Positions 34,321 to 42,199 are shown, numbered from the stretch's first letter. The stretch: DNA of 42,199 nt from Ignavibacteriaceae bacterium (GCA_023229425.1 JALNZG010000016.1:1-42199); one strand, 5' to 3'. The notes: generated by a model not told the origin, from the letters alone. Numbers and translations: made by a program.

Positions 34321-35135
34321 CCAGTAAAATCCAAAATGCGATTTTAAGGAAGCCGGCAATAGCAGGCTTCCTTTTAATTTTATTATTTTTCAGTAAGAGT
34401 ATGTTTGCCCAAACAGGTTGGTATTTCACCTCAAGCGTTCAATTAAGCGGCGGCAAGTACGTTTTTGATTCTTATAACCGCGTCTATTCCGTTTATAGTG
34501 GAATGCGGTATCAAGGAGAAAATTTTGGAATTACCGCTTCCATTCCATTAGTAACAAGCAACAATAAAAATGGTAGTCAGTCAAGTGGTATGATGGTTAC
34601 TTCGGGAACAAATAATGTATCGGGTACAGGAATTTCACAAAACGGAATTAACTTTGGTTTAGGAGATTTGTATGGATACTTCGATTATAAAATTATTTCC
34701 GATTTTGAAAACGAATTAGATGTTTATGTAAACGCCCAAATTAAAATTCCGACTGCCGCAGCACAAATGAACATTGGAACGGGTAAATATGATTTCGGAG
34801 GTTCCGTCTCTCTAAGAAAATCTTTTGATAGTTTTATCGGCGTTGTTGATTTAGGTTATCTAAACATCGGCGATCCTGATGGAGTTACTTACAAAGACCC
34901 ATTCACGTATGGAATCGGTATTGGTAAATTTTTCAACACCGGAGAATATTCATTACTCCTTTATTATACCGGATATACAAAAATAGTAGATGCGTACGAT
35001 TCTCCTCAGCAACTATCGCTTGGCGTTAATTACAGAACGAGTGAAACTATTATTCTTTCTGTAATAGGCTCGGCTGGTAAAGGAAATTTTGCACCGGATT
35101 TTACTTTATCAAGCGGAATACGAATTAATTTATAA
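34317..35135 (+). CDS. Outer-membrane beta-barrel protein, transporter-like
   Basis: A 272-residue protein with a signal peptide (hydrophobic core GFLLILLFFS, cleavage after MFAQ) and a mature part of alternating strands ending in the terminal strand SSGIRINL, as expected for an outer-membrane barrel. It resembles the broad MetA-pathway/phenol-degradation transporter-like group, but I cannot name a substrate. It overlaps the Met-rich gene by four bases (ATGA) and lies inside the copper island. A terminator-like hairpin overlaps its signal-peptide codons. Confidence 0.7.
   Translation: MTSKIQNAILRKPAIAGFLLILLFFSKSMFAQTGWYFTSSVQLSGGKYVFDSYNRVYSVYSGMRYQGENFGITASIPLVTSNNKNGSQSSGMMVTSGTNNVSGTGISQNGINFGLGDLYGYFDYKIISDFENELDVYVNAQIKIPTAAAQMNIGTGKYDFGGSVSLRKSFDSFIGVVDLGYLNIGDPDGVTYKDPFTYGIGIGKFFNTGEYSLLLYYTGYTKIVDAYDSPQQLSLGVNYRTSETIILSVIGSAGKGNFAPDFTLSSGIRINL
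34346..34373 (+). terminator. Terminator-like hairpin inside the 5' end of the barrel gene
   Basis: AAGGAAGCC (34346-34354) pairs exactly with GGCTTCCTT (34365-34373) around a 10-base loop and is followed by TTAATTTTATTATTTTT. It lies within the signal-peptide codons (KPAIAGF), so it could cause partial termination between the metal-binding genes and the downstream genes. Confidence 0.5.
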
Positions 35136-35150
35136 AAGGAAAGAAAAAAA

Positions 35151-35756
35151 ATGAAGAGATTTAGATTAATTGCCATATTTGTTCTAACAGCAACAATTAT
35201 TATCTCTGCCCACGAAGGCAAAGAACATAAAAAAACAATAAGTGAGGCAATGCCGGATACAATAATAGTTGTTGGAAAAGATACTTTTGCGATAAACGGA
35301 AAAGCAGTTAATAAATCAGTTCTTAAACAAGAACCGGTTGTAGAGAAAGAACCAGAATTTGTGCTTAAACCCGGCGAGCAAATATTTGCGCATCTTCACA
35401 ATAAAATGGTTCACTTCCCGATTGCACTAACTCTCGTTGCTTTTTTATTTTCACTTTTGAATATCAAAAGGCGGGATTATGATTTAGTCATTAAAATCCT
35501 TTTAGGGTTGTCCTTCGTGGTGGCAATTGCAGCATTTTTCACAGGTAACATACAACTAGCGCCATTTATAGGAGACCCAAAAGAATGGCTGGCGAACATA
35601 CATCGTTTAACCGGAATAATTTCTTCGATTTTGATTTTACTTTGGGGTGCCTCCTTATTTATTGAGCGGATAAAAAAATATTCATGGGTAATAGGTTTAA
35701 TCGTAGTTGCAGCAATTTTAATTACCGGCTTTCTTGGTGGAGTGTTAGCACATTAA
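35151..35756 (+). CDS. DUF2231 membrane protein
   Basis: A 201-residue protein with an N-terminal leader followed by HEGKEHKK, a soluble stretch of about 65 residues, and then four membrane helices beginning with HLHNKMVHFPIALTLVAF. The last pattern is characteristic of DUF2231, whose conserved histidines suggest haem or metal binding; the function is not established. It lies 16 bases upstream of the sensor kinase gene and may act with it. GGAAAG precedes the ATG. Confidence 0.8.
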   Translation: MKRFRLIAIFVLTATIIISAHEGKEHKKTISEAMPDTIIVVGKDTFAINGKAVNKSVLKQEPVVEKEPEFVLKPGEQIFAHLHNKMVHFPIALTLVAFLFSLLNIKRRDYDLVIKILLGLSFVVAIAAFFTGNIQLAPFIGDPKEWLANIHRLTGIISSILILLWGASLFIERIKKYSWVIGLIVVAAILITGFLGGVLAH

Positions 35757-35772
35757 ATTCAGCGAGAAGTTT

Positions 35773-36738
35773 ATGCAAAAAATCATTAGAAAAAATTTGG
35801 TTGTAAGTTACTTTACTATAATTCTTGTATCAATTTTTACAACACACTTCTTTTTGTCAATTATACAAACTCATTTGGGTACTGCATCAAATCACTTAGA
35901 AATCTTTCTTGATTCTTTTGTCATGGCGGGTATTGTATTCCCAGTTTTATATTATTTTTTCCTTCGTCCGCTCACTTTAGAAATAAAGGAAAGAAGAAAA
36001 ACACAAGTTGAGTTGGAAAAAGCAAAAGAAAAAGCTGAATTATCAGACCGGTTAAAGACCGAATTCTTAGCGCAAATGTCGCACGAAGTAAGAACGCCAA
36101 TTAACATTCTTGTAAATTATGCACAGTTGATAAGGGAAGAATTGGATATACCCATTGATTCTGATCTGAGTAACTATTTTGATGAATTGGAAATCGGCAG
36201 CCATAGATTGATCAGTACAATTGAAGCCATACTTTATATGTCACAACTTCAAATAGGTGCGTATAATCCAAAATTCATTTATATTGAACTTAGGGAAATA
36301 TTAACGCGAAAGGTAAAAGAATTAGAACATTACGTCCAAGAAAAGGGTTTACAAATCAAATTAAATATTCAGGAAACTGATTATACCATAAATGCAGATA
36401 AATTTAGTATAGAACAAATATTTCAGCATCTAATTGAAAATGCAACAAATTTTACTTTTCAAGGTTATATAGAAATCACACTTGCCAAAGATGATAAGCA
36501 ACAAATAATTTTTTCAATTTCCGATACCGGTATTGGAATTTCTGAGGATTTTCTGCCTAAACTTTTTCTCCCTTTTACCCAGGAAGACCAAGGCTACACA
36601 AGAAAGTTCGAGGGTAATGGTCTAGGGCTTGCGTTAGTAAAAGGATTTTGCGGAATAAATAAATTTGCGATAGACGTAGTTAGTGAAAAAGGAAAAGGTT
36701 CTACTTTTACGTTGCTGTTTCATAATTATTCTTATTAA
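35773..36738 (+). CDS. Small membrane sensor histidine kinase
   Basis: A 321-residue kinase with two membrane helices (about 9-31 and 46-66) flanking an external loop of about 15-20 residues. A coiled coil follows, then HisKA with the phosphoacceptor in SHEVRTP, and an ATP-binding domain (N-box LIENATNF, DTGIGI, GNGLGLALV). The loop is too short for a folded sensor domain, so sensing probably uses the helices or a partner such as the DUF2231 protein. No response regulator is encoded in the island. A short receiver-like fragment follows directly, suggesting it was once a hybrid kinase. Confidence 0.9.
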   Translation: MQKIIRKNLVVSYFTIILVSIFTTHFFLSIIQTHLGTASNHLEIFLDSFVMAGIVFPVLYYFFLRPLTLEIKERRKTQVELEKAKEKAELSDRLKTEFLAQMSHEVRTPINILVNYAQLIREELDIPIDSDLSNYFDELEIGSHRLISTIEAILYMSQLQIGAYNPKFIYIELREILTRKVKELEHYVQEKGLQIKLNIQETDYTINADKFSIEQIFQHLIENATNFTFQGYIEITLAKDDKQQIIFSISDTGIGISEDFLPKLFLPFTQEDQGYTRKFEGNGLGLALVKGFCGINKFAIDVVSEKGKGSTFTLLFHNYSY

Positions 36739-36740
36739 TA

Positions 36741-36824
36741 AGTGATACACAAACGGATTTAGATCAACCCAAAAATATTTTGCTCGAAGCAGACGAAAAC
36801 GAGAGAAAACAATTAATAAATTGA
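36741..36824 (+). pseudogene. Receiver-domain-like fragment after the kinase gene
   Basis: One frame behind the kinase, the 27 codons from 36741 read as a protein-like sequence, including PKNILLEADENERKQLIN before a TGA. This resembles the first strand and acidic turn of a response-regulator receiver (typically ILLVEDNE-x-NRKL). No start codon or ribosome-binding site precedes it. The likely origin is erosion of a C-terminal receiver domain once fused to the kinase. The resemblance is short and could be chance. Confidence 0.35.
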
Positions 36825-36834
36825 GGTAAACAAA

Positions 36835-38931
36835 ATGGAAAACGAACATCAGCATCATGACCATAGTTCAAATAATATGGAGCATCCTAAACATTCAGCA
36901 ATAGACCATTCAAAATATAATGATGAAAATTCTCATGAAAAGATGAATCATAAAAAGGAAGAGCATGGCGGGCATAGCCGTTCTGAACATGAAGGACATA
37001 CAATTGAAGGCTTCAAGAAGCGGTTCTGGATTTCAATTGTGTTTACGATCCCGATTCTTATTCTCTCACCTATGATTCAGCATTTTCTTGGACTTAAAGA
37101 AGCTTTGCGTTTTAATGGTGATATCTATGCTTTGTTTGCGCTTTCATCTTTCGTCTTTTTCTATGGCGGCTATCCTTTCTTAAAAGGTCTGTTTGATGAA
37201 TTGAAAAACAAGCTGCCTGGAATGATGACTTTGATTGCGCTTGCAATTTCGGTTGCTTATTTCTACAGCAGTGCGGTTGTGTTTGGAGTTAAAGGTGAGG
37301 TTTTCTTCTGGGAGCTTGCAACTCTTATTGATATTATGCTTCTCGGTCATTGGATAGAAATGAAATCAGTAATGGGTGCTTCAAAAGCGCTTGAAGAACT
37401 TGCCAAACTTATGCCGGATGAAGCTCACAAAATTGATGATGCCGGAAATGTTGCTGAAGTTCATGTTTCAGAACTTAAGCATAAAGATAAATTATTAATA
37501 AAACCCGGAGAGAAAATTCCTGCCGATGGAAAAATATATGAAGGAAAGACATCAATTAATGAAGCAATGATAACGGGTGAATCAAAACCTGTTTCTAAAA
37601 AAGAAGGTGATGAAGTGATCGGAGGATCAATTAACGGTGAAGGATCAATCAAAATTGAAGTTGAAAAAACCGGCGATGAAACTTTTCTCTCCCAGATTGT
37701 AAAGTTGGTTAAAGAAGCACAGGAGAGTAAATCGAAAACACAAGACCTTGCAAATAGAGCCGCATTCTGGTTAACTATTGTTGCAATTACCGCCGGTGCA
37801 TTAACAATGTTGGTATGGCTTGTGTTCACTGGAGAAAGTTTCAACTTTGCATTAGCCAGAACTGTAACGGTAATGGTAATTGCCTGTCCTCATGCTCTTG
37901 GTCTGGCAGTTCCTCTTGTTGTTGCTGTCTCAACTGCACTTTCTGCAAAAAGCGGATTGCTTATCAGAAACAGAACTGCTTTTGAGGAGGCAAGAAATAT
38001 TCAAGCAATTATTTTTGATAAGACAGGAACATTAACAAAAGGAGAATTCGGAGTAACGGAAACGTTTTCTTTCGATAATAATTATGATGAAAAAGAAATA
38101 TTAAAATATGCAGCAACTGTTGAATCCGAATCTGAGCATCCAATTGCACAAGGAATAGGAAGATCTTCTGAAGATAAATATCAGTTAAAAGAATTTAATT
38201 CTATTCCGGGTAAAGGGGCGGAAGGAAAGGTTAACGGGAAAGACGTTAAAGTAGTAAGCCCGGGATATCTTGAAGAAAATAAAATTGAAATCAAAGAAAA
38301 AGAAAAGATTGAAAAATTATCCGGACAGGGTAAAACAGTAGTATTTGTTCTGATTGATAATAACTTAACAGGTGCAATTGCTTTAGCAGATATCATAAGG
38401 GAAGAATCGAAAGAAGCGATAAAGCAGCTTAAAGAGTTGGGAATAAAACCGATGATGCTTACCGGGGATAACAAACAGGTTGCAAAATGGGTTGCCGATG
38501 AACTCGGACTTGATGATTATTTTGCTGAAGTCCTTCCAGATAAAAAAGCAGAGAAAGTAAAAGAAGTCCAGAACCGCAGATTAATTGTTGCAATGATAGG
38601 CGATGGAGTAAATGACGCCCCGGCTTTAGCTCAAGCAGATGTTGGTATTGCCATAGGTGCAGGAACTGATGTTGCTGTTGAATCTGCAGATATAATTCTT
38701 GTCAAGAATAATCCAAAAGATGTGGTTTCATTAATAAAATTTTCGCGGGCTACTTATAAAAAGATGATTCAAAATTTAATTTGGGCAACAGGGTATAATA
38801 TTATTGCTATTCCTCTTGCTGCCGGAGTTTTGTATTCAGCAGGAATAGTTTTAAGTCCGGCATTAGGCGCAGTATTAATGTCTGCAAGTACGATTATTGT
38901 TTCTATTAATGCGAAACTTCTAAAAGTGTAG
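36835..38931 (+). CDS. copB: CopB-type copper/silver-exporting P-type ATPase
   Basis: A 698-residue P1B-type ATPase. The first 60 residues are rich in His, Glu and Met (for example EHQHHDH) in place of the Cys-x2-Cys domains of CopA. The membrane metal motif is CPH at 351-353, which defines the P1B-3 (CopB) group. TGES at 247-250, the phosphorylated D395 in DKTGTLT, SEHPIAQ and GDGVNDAPAL complete the pump. It would export Cu(I), Cu(II) or Ag(I) from the cytoplasm, feeding the RND system. GAGGTAAAC precedes the ATG. It is the last gene of the island, ended by a terminator. Confidence 0.95.
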   Translation: MENEHQHHDHSSNNMEHPKHSAIDHSKYNDENSHEKMNHKKEEHGGHSRSEHEGHTIEGFKKRFWISIVFTIPILILSPMIQHFLGLKEALRFNGDIYALFALSSFVFFYGGYPFLKGLFDELKNKLPGMMTLIALAISVAYFYSSAVVFGVKGEVFFWELATLIDIMLLGHWIEMKSVMGASKALEELAKLMPDEAHKIDDAGNVAEVHVSELKHKDKLLIKPGEKIPADGKIYEGKTSINEAMITGESKPVSKKEGDEVIGGSINGEGSIKIEVEKTGDETFLSQIVKLVKEAQESKSKTQDLANRAAFWLTIVAITAGALTMLVWLVFTGESFNFALARTVTVMVIACPHALGLAVPLVVAVSTALSAKSGLLIRNRTAFEEARNIQAIIFDKTGTLTKGEFGVTETFSFDNNYDEKEILKYAATVESESEHPIAQGIGRSSEDKYQLKEFNSIPGKGAEGKVNGKDVKVVSPGYLEENKIEIKEKEKIEKLSGQGKTVVFVLIDNNLTGAIALADIIREESKEAIKQLKELGIKPMMLTGDNKQVAKWVADELGLDDYFAEVLPDKKAEKVKEVQNRRLIVAMIGDGVNDAPALAQADVGIAIGAGTDVAVESADIILVKNNPKDVVSLIKFSRATYKKMIQNLIWATGYNIIAIPLAAGVLYSAGIVLSPALGAVLMSASTIIVSINAKLLKV

Positions 38932-38986
38932 TAATGAAAATAATCCTTCAGACATTAGCTTTGATAATTTGTTTCAATGATCTATT

Positions 38987-39021
38987 AATTAGCTGTGTAG
39001 GCAAAACCTACGCAGCTAATT
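38987..39021 (+). terminator. Terminator of the copper island overlapping the convergent gene's stop
   Basis: ATTAGCTGTGTAGG (38988-39001) pairs with CCTACGCAGCTAAT (39007-39020), with one G-U pair and a five-base loop, and TTCTTTG follows. The right arm is also the last codons and stop of the minus-strand gene ending at 39008, so one sequence serves as coding DNA and as a terminator. Confidence 0.8.
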
Positions 39022-40831
39022 TCTTTGTAAATAAAATTTCCAGTTTTTTTCTTTGTTCTGCAATGAAAGAGGGGATTGATTTTAAATTTTCGTTTTTATA
39101 AGGTTTTTTTGTAGCGAATTCCAATATATAATCCATTCCCGATTCAAGATTCTCTTTAAATGTTTTAAGATAGGTTATCCCGGCTTCATTGAGTTCTGTT
39201 GTTGTTAAAAGATTCTCAAAATAATTAACATAAAGTTCAACTTCCTGGCAAAACATGTGCGGACGCTCTTTAGATACAAGCGATTCGCCCCTGCCATAAA
39301 TATGATCTATCATTTCCCTTAAAGTGTATTCGTTATTCCACCAAACGATATTTGGTCCGGGACAAATTGCTTGCGGGGCAAGTCCCTTTTTTTGAATTCC
39401 GAGTGCAAGTAAAGCGCTGTTACCAAGATGCACGCATAAACAAACTTTTTCGGCGGCTCTTTCTTTGAGCTCTTCTTTTTCTGAATAAGAAATTTCTGAG
39501 CCGGTAATCGAGTCATATTTTTTTATGAGGAATTCTGTTGAGGCTGTACAGATTGGTTTTCCTGCTTTACCGTCAGGTGAATCTGAAAATTGTCTGTCGG
39601 AGACAAGAAAACCTTTAGGACATGATGAACCAGGTTTAGCTTGTGTAGATTTTTCTTTTGTCCAAATTTCTGAACCGGTATTACGAAGATTATTAAATGG
39701 TACTCCGAGAGGAGAAGCGTTACTTAAATAAAGGTCTTCCTTCTTCGCGTTTTTTAGTAATTCCAGAGTATCGTCATCAACACAAGTTGCTTCGGGAACC
39801 AATAAAAACGGGCTTCCCCAGCCGACAGAGTCACATCCGAAATCTTCGATCAATCTTTTTGCTTCGCCATCTGTTCCTACTCCGCCTTGAACAGTTATGA
39901 GAGGTTCATTCTTTTTAGCTTTTTCAGGATATTCCAATCCAATTTTTTCGTAAAAGCTTTGAACAATTGGTTGAAGCTGTGTTGTTAAAAGTTCTTTCTT
40001 CTCACGGAATTCTTTTAATATTGAAGGAAGTAAATATCCTTGCGATGCAAAGGCGTGTCCGCCGCAATTAAGTCCCGATTCAATTCTGAATTCGCTGATC
40101 TCCAAACCTTTTGAAGCTAAAAATTTCCCCTGAATTAATGCCGAGCGAAAATCACTAACTTTAATCGTGATCTTCTTTTTCAAATCTCCGGTTGTGTCTC
40201 TATAAAAATCTTGAAATTTCGAAATGTATCCATACAATCCGCGGTTAATGCCGGCTGAAAAAACGACGGAAGAACTTAAACAACTATTTGCAAAACCGCG
40301 CAGGGCAGCTTTCGCATCACTAAATTCTTCACTTAGTATTTGTCCGGCTTTATCGTAATTAGTCTTATCAAGTTTTGCCATGATGTTTACATCAATGGCT
40401 CCGGGATGCATTAACTTGGTCAGTTCATCCGCAAAACTTATTCGTTCAAAATCGTCTTTCATTCGTAAAAGTTTTGTGTAAGCCGATTTTAGCGGACTAC
40501 TCTCAGGCAGCATTTCAAAGTATTTGCTTTTTTCGTTTTGTTCAAAAAAAGGTTGCTTTTTTATTTCTTCAATTTTATGCTGAACAATTTTAGAAACGAC
40601 ATCTAAATAAGCGCTAATTCTTTTAGCTCTTCCGTCTGGTTCAAAGCGCATTATAGGGTGATAGGGAAAGTTGAATTTCTCACAATAATGTTTTCTGATC
40701 CGTTCGATAAGCAGATCATCGACTACTGAAATTACTGATGAAATGCCATAGTGGGCAACACGAATCGGCGTATCGATTGAATAACCGGTTCCCATTACGG
40801 GAATATGAAATGAATGATAATTCTTGTCCAT
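39008..40831 (-). CDS. Cysteine-rich, TIM-barrel-like protein of unknown function
   Basis: A 607-residue soluble protein. The N-terminus (HIPVMGTGYSIDTPIRVAHY) and the middle (VQGGVGTDGEAKRLIEDFGC, then VGWGSPFLL) look like a flavin-type TIM barrel related to nitronate monooxygenase/2-nitropropane dioxygenases. Many cysteines sit in apparently conserved settings: LNCGGHAF, ATCVDDDT, SSCPKG, PICTAS, CLCVHLGN, CPGPN and FCQE. This suggests a metal or Fe-S site, or redox chemistry. I recognise it only as a conserved protein of this bacterial group. I chose the ATG at 40831 because the homologous-looking start begins there; the upstream ATG at 40855 has no ribosome-binding site. Confidence 0.65.
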   Translation of the reverse strand: MDKNYHSFHIPVMGTGYSIDTPIRVAHYGISSVISVVDDLLIERIRKHYCEKFNFPYHPIMRFEPDGRAKRISAYLDVVSKIVQHKIEEIKKQPFFEQNEKSKYFEMLPESSPLKSAYTKLLRMKDDFERISFADELTKLMHPGAIDVNIMAKLDKTNYDKAGQILSEEFSDAKAALRGFANSCLSSSVVFSAGINRGLYGYISKFQDFYRDTTGDLKKKITIKVSDFRSALIQGKFLASKGLEISEFRIESGLNCGGHAFASQGYLLPSILKEFREKKELLTTQLQPIVQSFYEKIGLEYPEKAKKNEPLITVQGGVGTDGEAKRLIEDFGCDSVGWGSPFLLVPEATCVDDDTLELLKNAKKEDLYLSNASPLGVPFNNLRNTGSEIWTKEKSTQAKPGSSCPKGFLVSDRQFSDSPDGKAGKPICTASTEFLIKKYDSITGSEISYSEKEELKERAAEKVCLCVHLGNSALLALGIQKKGLAPQAICPGPNIVWWNNEYTLREMIDHIYGRGESLVSKERPHMFCQEVELYVNYFENLLTTTELNEAGITYLKTFKENLESGMDYILEFATKKPYKNENLKSIPSFIAEQRKKLEILFTKKLAA

Positions 40832-40868
40832 AGAAATTTCTTTATAAATCAACATTCTCGCATTGCGA

Positions 40869-40883
40869 CCCGCCTCCGGCGGG
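40869..40883. repeat. Short GC-rich hairpin
   Basis: CCCGCC-TCC-GGCGGG, a six-base perfect stem, lies in the gap between the Cys-rich gene and the phosphatase gene. It stands out in AT-rich DNA and has no T-run, so it is more likely a REP-like element than a terminator. Confidence 0.4.
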
Positions 40884-40990
40884 CTGCGGGATGAAAATGA
40901 TGAACGGTGAAAGATTAATGATTACGTAAAGTAAACTAATGACAATTATTAGAAAAACCAAACCAAAAGAAGGGAATGAAAAGGGGAGTT

Positions 40991-42004
40991 TTATTTCCTC
41001 TTCAAAACTATAACCGTAGCATCATCAAAAATATTATTCTCGCCGATAAATCTTTTCAACTCAGTTAAGATTCCATTTTTGATCTCTTTGCTCGAAAGAT
41101 GTGAGTATTTGGTTATGACATTTTTTAATTTTTCTTCGCCAAATTCTCTTTCAAATGTGTTTCTGCTTTCAATAAGTCCGTCTGTAAAGAGAACAAAAAT
41201 ATCTTCGCTTTTTGATTCAATAAAAATTTCTTCCAGATTTATATTAAAAACAGTTTGATTTGATAATCCAATTCCGATTCCTTTTGGTTGGAAGAATTCA
41301 AAACCGTGTGAACTTCGGGTATATTTGTAAAGTGGTAAATGTCCTGCACGCGCAAATATGAAATTCCCTTCTTCATTAAGAGAAAGAATTGATGCCGTAA
41401 AGAAATTTCCCACCTTTATCTTTTTGTAAAGTTCACAATTTAATTGAGAAAGAATCTCAGTAGGTGATTGGAAAAAATTCCCCAAAAGATGGAATGCCGC
41501 TTTTATTTGAAGCATATATAATGCAGCTCCGAGCCCCTTACCGGAAACGTCACCAATGATTATATGTTTCAGTTTGTTATCTGTTGGGTCGCATGAAAAG
41601 TCGAGATAATCGCCACCGACTTCCTGAGCAGTTTCATAAAAAAATGCAATATCGTAAAAATCATTTTCAGGCGGCTCTTGTGGTAATGCACTGATCTGAA
41701 CATCCCGTGCAACTTCTAATTCGTTCCGCATGATAAGTTTGTCTGCCAACTCAAACGCCAGGAGGATGTTTATTCCGATAAAACCGATCAACACATAAAA
41801 CCAAATGTTGGTTTGCCATCCCCACAAAAAAATAAAGAGAACAACTAAGTAAATAAATCTTCTTGCCGGGTTAAGTTTCAACAAAAACGCAATAAAGAGA
41901 TTTTTCGCTAATTTTAAATATCTTATCGTTCTGCTTTTGACCGAGACTTCTTCGGCATATTTTGCATAAAAAGAAAGATAACCGGCAGCATCTTTAGTAA
42001 CCAA
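40991..42004 (-). CDS. Membrane PP2C/SpoIIE-type phosphatase (RsbU-like), 5' end probably lost
   Basis: A protein of about 337 residues with two or three hydrophobic segments (about 28-85) and a C-terminal PP2C-like serine phosphatase domain. Metal-binding aspartates are in EVGGDYLDF, GDVSGKGLGAALY and FTDGLIESR. Such phosphatases act in partner-switching control of sigma factors or secretion. The only start in this frame is a TTG at 42004 without a good ribosome-binding site. The frame stays open and protein-like upstream (KKLRDLFGILTSDISANE) until a TGA at 42097-42095 inside the insertion-sequence end. This indicates that the native start codon was cut off by the insertion. Confidence 0.85.
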   Translation of the reverse strand: MVTKDAAGYLSFYAKYAEEVSVKSRTIRYLKLAKNLFIAFLLKLNPARRFIYLVVLFIFLWGWQTNIWFYVLIGFIGINILLAFELADKLIMRNELEVARDVQISALPQEPPENDFYDIAFFYETAQEVGGDYLDFSCDPTDNKLKHIIIGDVSGKGLGAALYMLQIKAAFHLLGNFFQSPTEILSQLNCELYKKIKVGNFFTASILSLNEEGNFIFARAGHLPLYKYTRSSHGFEFFQPKGIGIGLSNQTVFNINLEEIFIESKSEDIFVLFTDGLIESRNTFEREFGEEKLKNVITKYSHLSSKEIKNGILTELKRFIGENNIFDDATVIVLKRK

Positions 42005-42073
42005 TTGCCTGATTTCATTAGCGGAAATATCGGAGGTTAAAATCCCGAATAAATCCCTTAATTTTTTTGTAGT

Positions 42074-42199
42074 TGTTATAACACAATAGAAATGTCATGG
42101 AGGTAACTCGATAGAAATGTCAGTAAAAAGATAAACTTGGAGCATCAAAAAAAGGTGATCCAGATGGAGAAAATACTGACAATGAGTACAAAAGAAAGA
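42074..42199 (+). mobile_element. Left end of an insertion sequence (ISNCY-like), cut by the window edge
   Basis: The 12-base repeat ATAGAAATGTCA occurs at 42086-42097 and 42111-42122, 25 bases apart centre to centre, next to the palindrome TGTTATAACA at 42074-42083. A transposase-like start follows. Repeats near the ends ahead of the transposase are usual for such elements. The exact left boundary is not determined; it must lie near 42070-42090, where the phosphatase-like coding ends. The right end is outside the window. Confidence 0.6.
42164..42199 (+). CDS. N-terminus of a probable ISNCY-family transposase, partial
   Basis: The ATG at 42164, behind AAAGGTGATC, opens MEKILTMSTKER before the window ends. 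This matches the start of ISNCY-type transposases, which commonly begin with an ILTMS-x-KE-like segment ahead of a helix-turn-helix. Only 12 residues are visible, so the family call rests on this resemblance and on the adjacent repeats. Confidence 0.5.
   Translation, partial: MEKILTMSTKER

Noticed and set aside
1..42199. CRISPR array, tRNA or rRNA genes
   Set aside because: No regularly spaced repeat series, cloverleaf-like sequence or rRNA-like stretch was noticed.

Overview
The window is AT-rich bacterial DNA whose gene content points to the Bacteroidota/Chlorobiota/Ignavibacteriota side of the tree. I infer this from a fused SpmA-SpmB protein, a DUF4783 protein, an HYC_CC_PP-type protein, a bacillithiol-type deacetylase, LytS/LytTR two-component genes, a class II (B12) ribonucleotide reductase and many short Gram-negative lipoprotein and outer-membrane leaders. 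An Ignavibacteria-like genome is my best guess; no rRNA or tRNA gene is present to settle it.

Layout. 1-1.8 kb: accessory-looking minus-strand genes (small membrane protein, membrane J-domain protein, HEPN-like protein with an R-x4-H motif), followed directly by an imperfect integron attC-like site. 2.2-3.8 kb: CoA-acylating aldehyde dehydrogenase. 3.8-6.3 kb: a minus-strand envelope-stress-type operon (LiaF-like protein, LytS-type kinase, LytTR regulator). 6.6-11.5 kb: nrdJ and an OmpA-family protein on the plus strand. 11.5-22.1 kb: a tight minus-strand run of DUF4783 protein, a 1288-residue NtrY-like kinase, an AddA-like helicase-nuclease, an amidase lipoprotein and SpmAB. 22.3-26 kb: FN3 lipoprotein (-), BshB1-type deacetylase (+) and a long-chain acyl-CoA synthetase (-).

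26.2-38.9 kb is the most coherent unit: a plus-strand copper/silver handling island. It runs HYC_CC_PP-type protein, double heavy-metal-binding-domain protein, CusA-type RND pump, TolC-like channel, CusB-type adaptor with its own metal-binding domain, a variant metal-binding-domain protein, a very Met-rich periplasmic protein, an outer-membrane barrel, a DUF2231 membrane protein, a small membrane sensor kinase and a CopB-type (CPH) P-type ATPase. The three substrate methionines of CusA are conserved. The ATPase would move metal out of the cytoplasm, the RND tripartite pump would expel it across the outer membrane, and the small Met/His/Cys-rich proteins would bind it in the periplasm. No response regulator is encoded here, but a short receiver-like fragment follows the kinase gene.

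38.9-42.2 kb: a Cys-rich, TIM-barrel-like protein of unknown function (-), a membrane PP2C/SpoIIE-type phosphatase (-) whose 5' end appears cut off, and the left end of an insertion sequence with an ISNCY-like transposase start running off the right edge.
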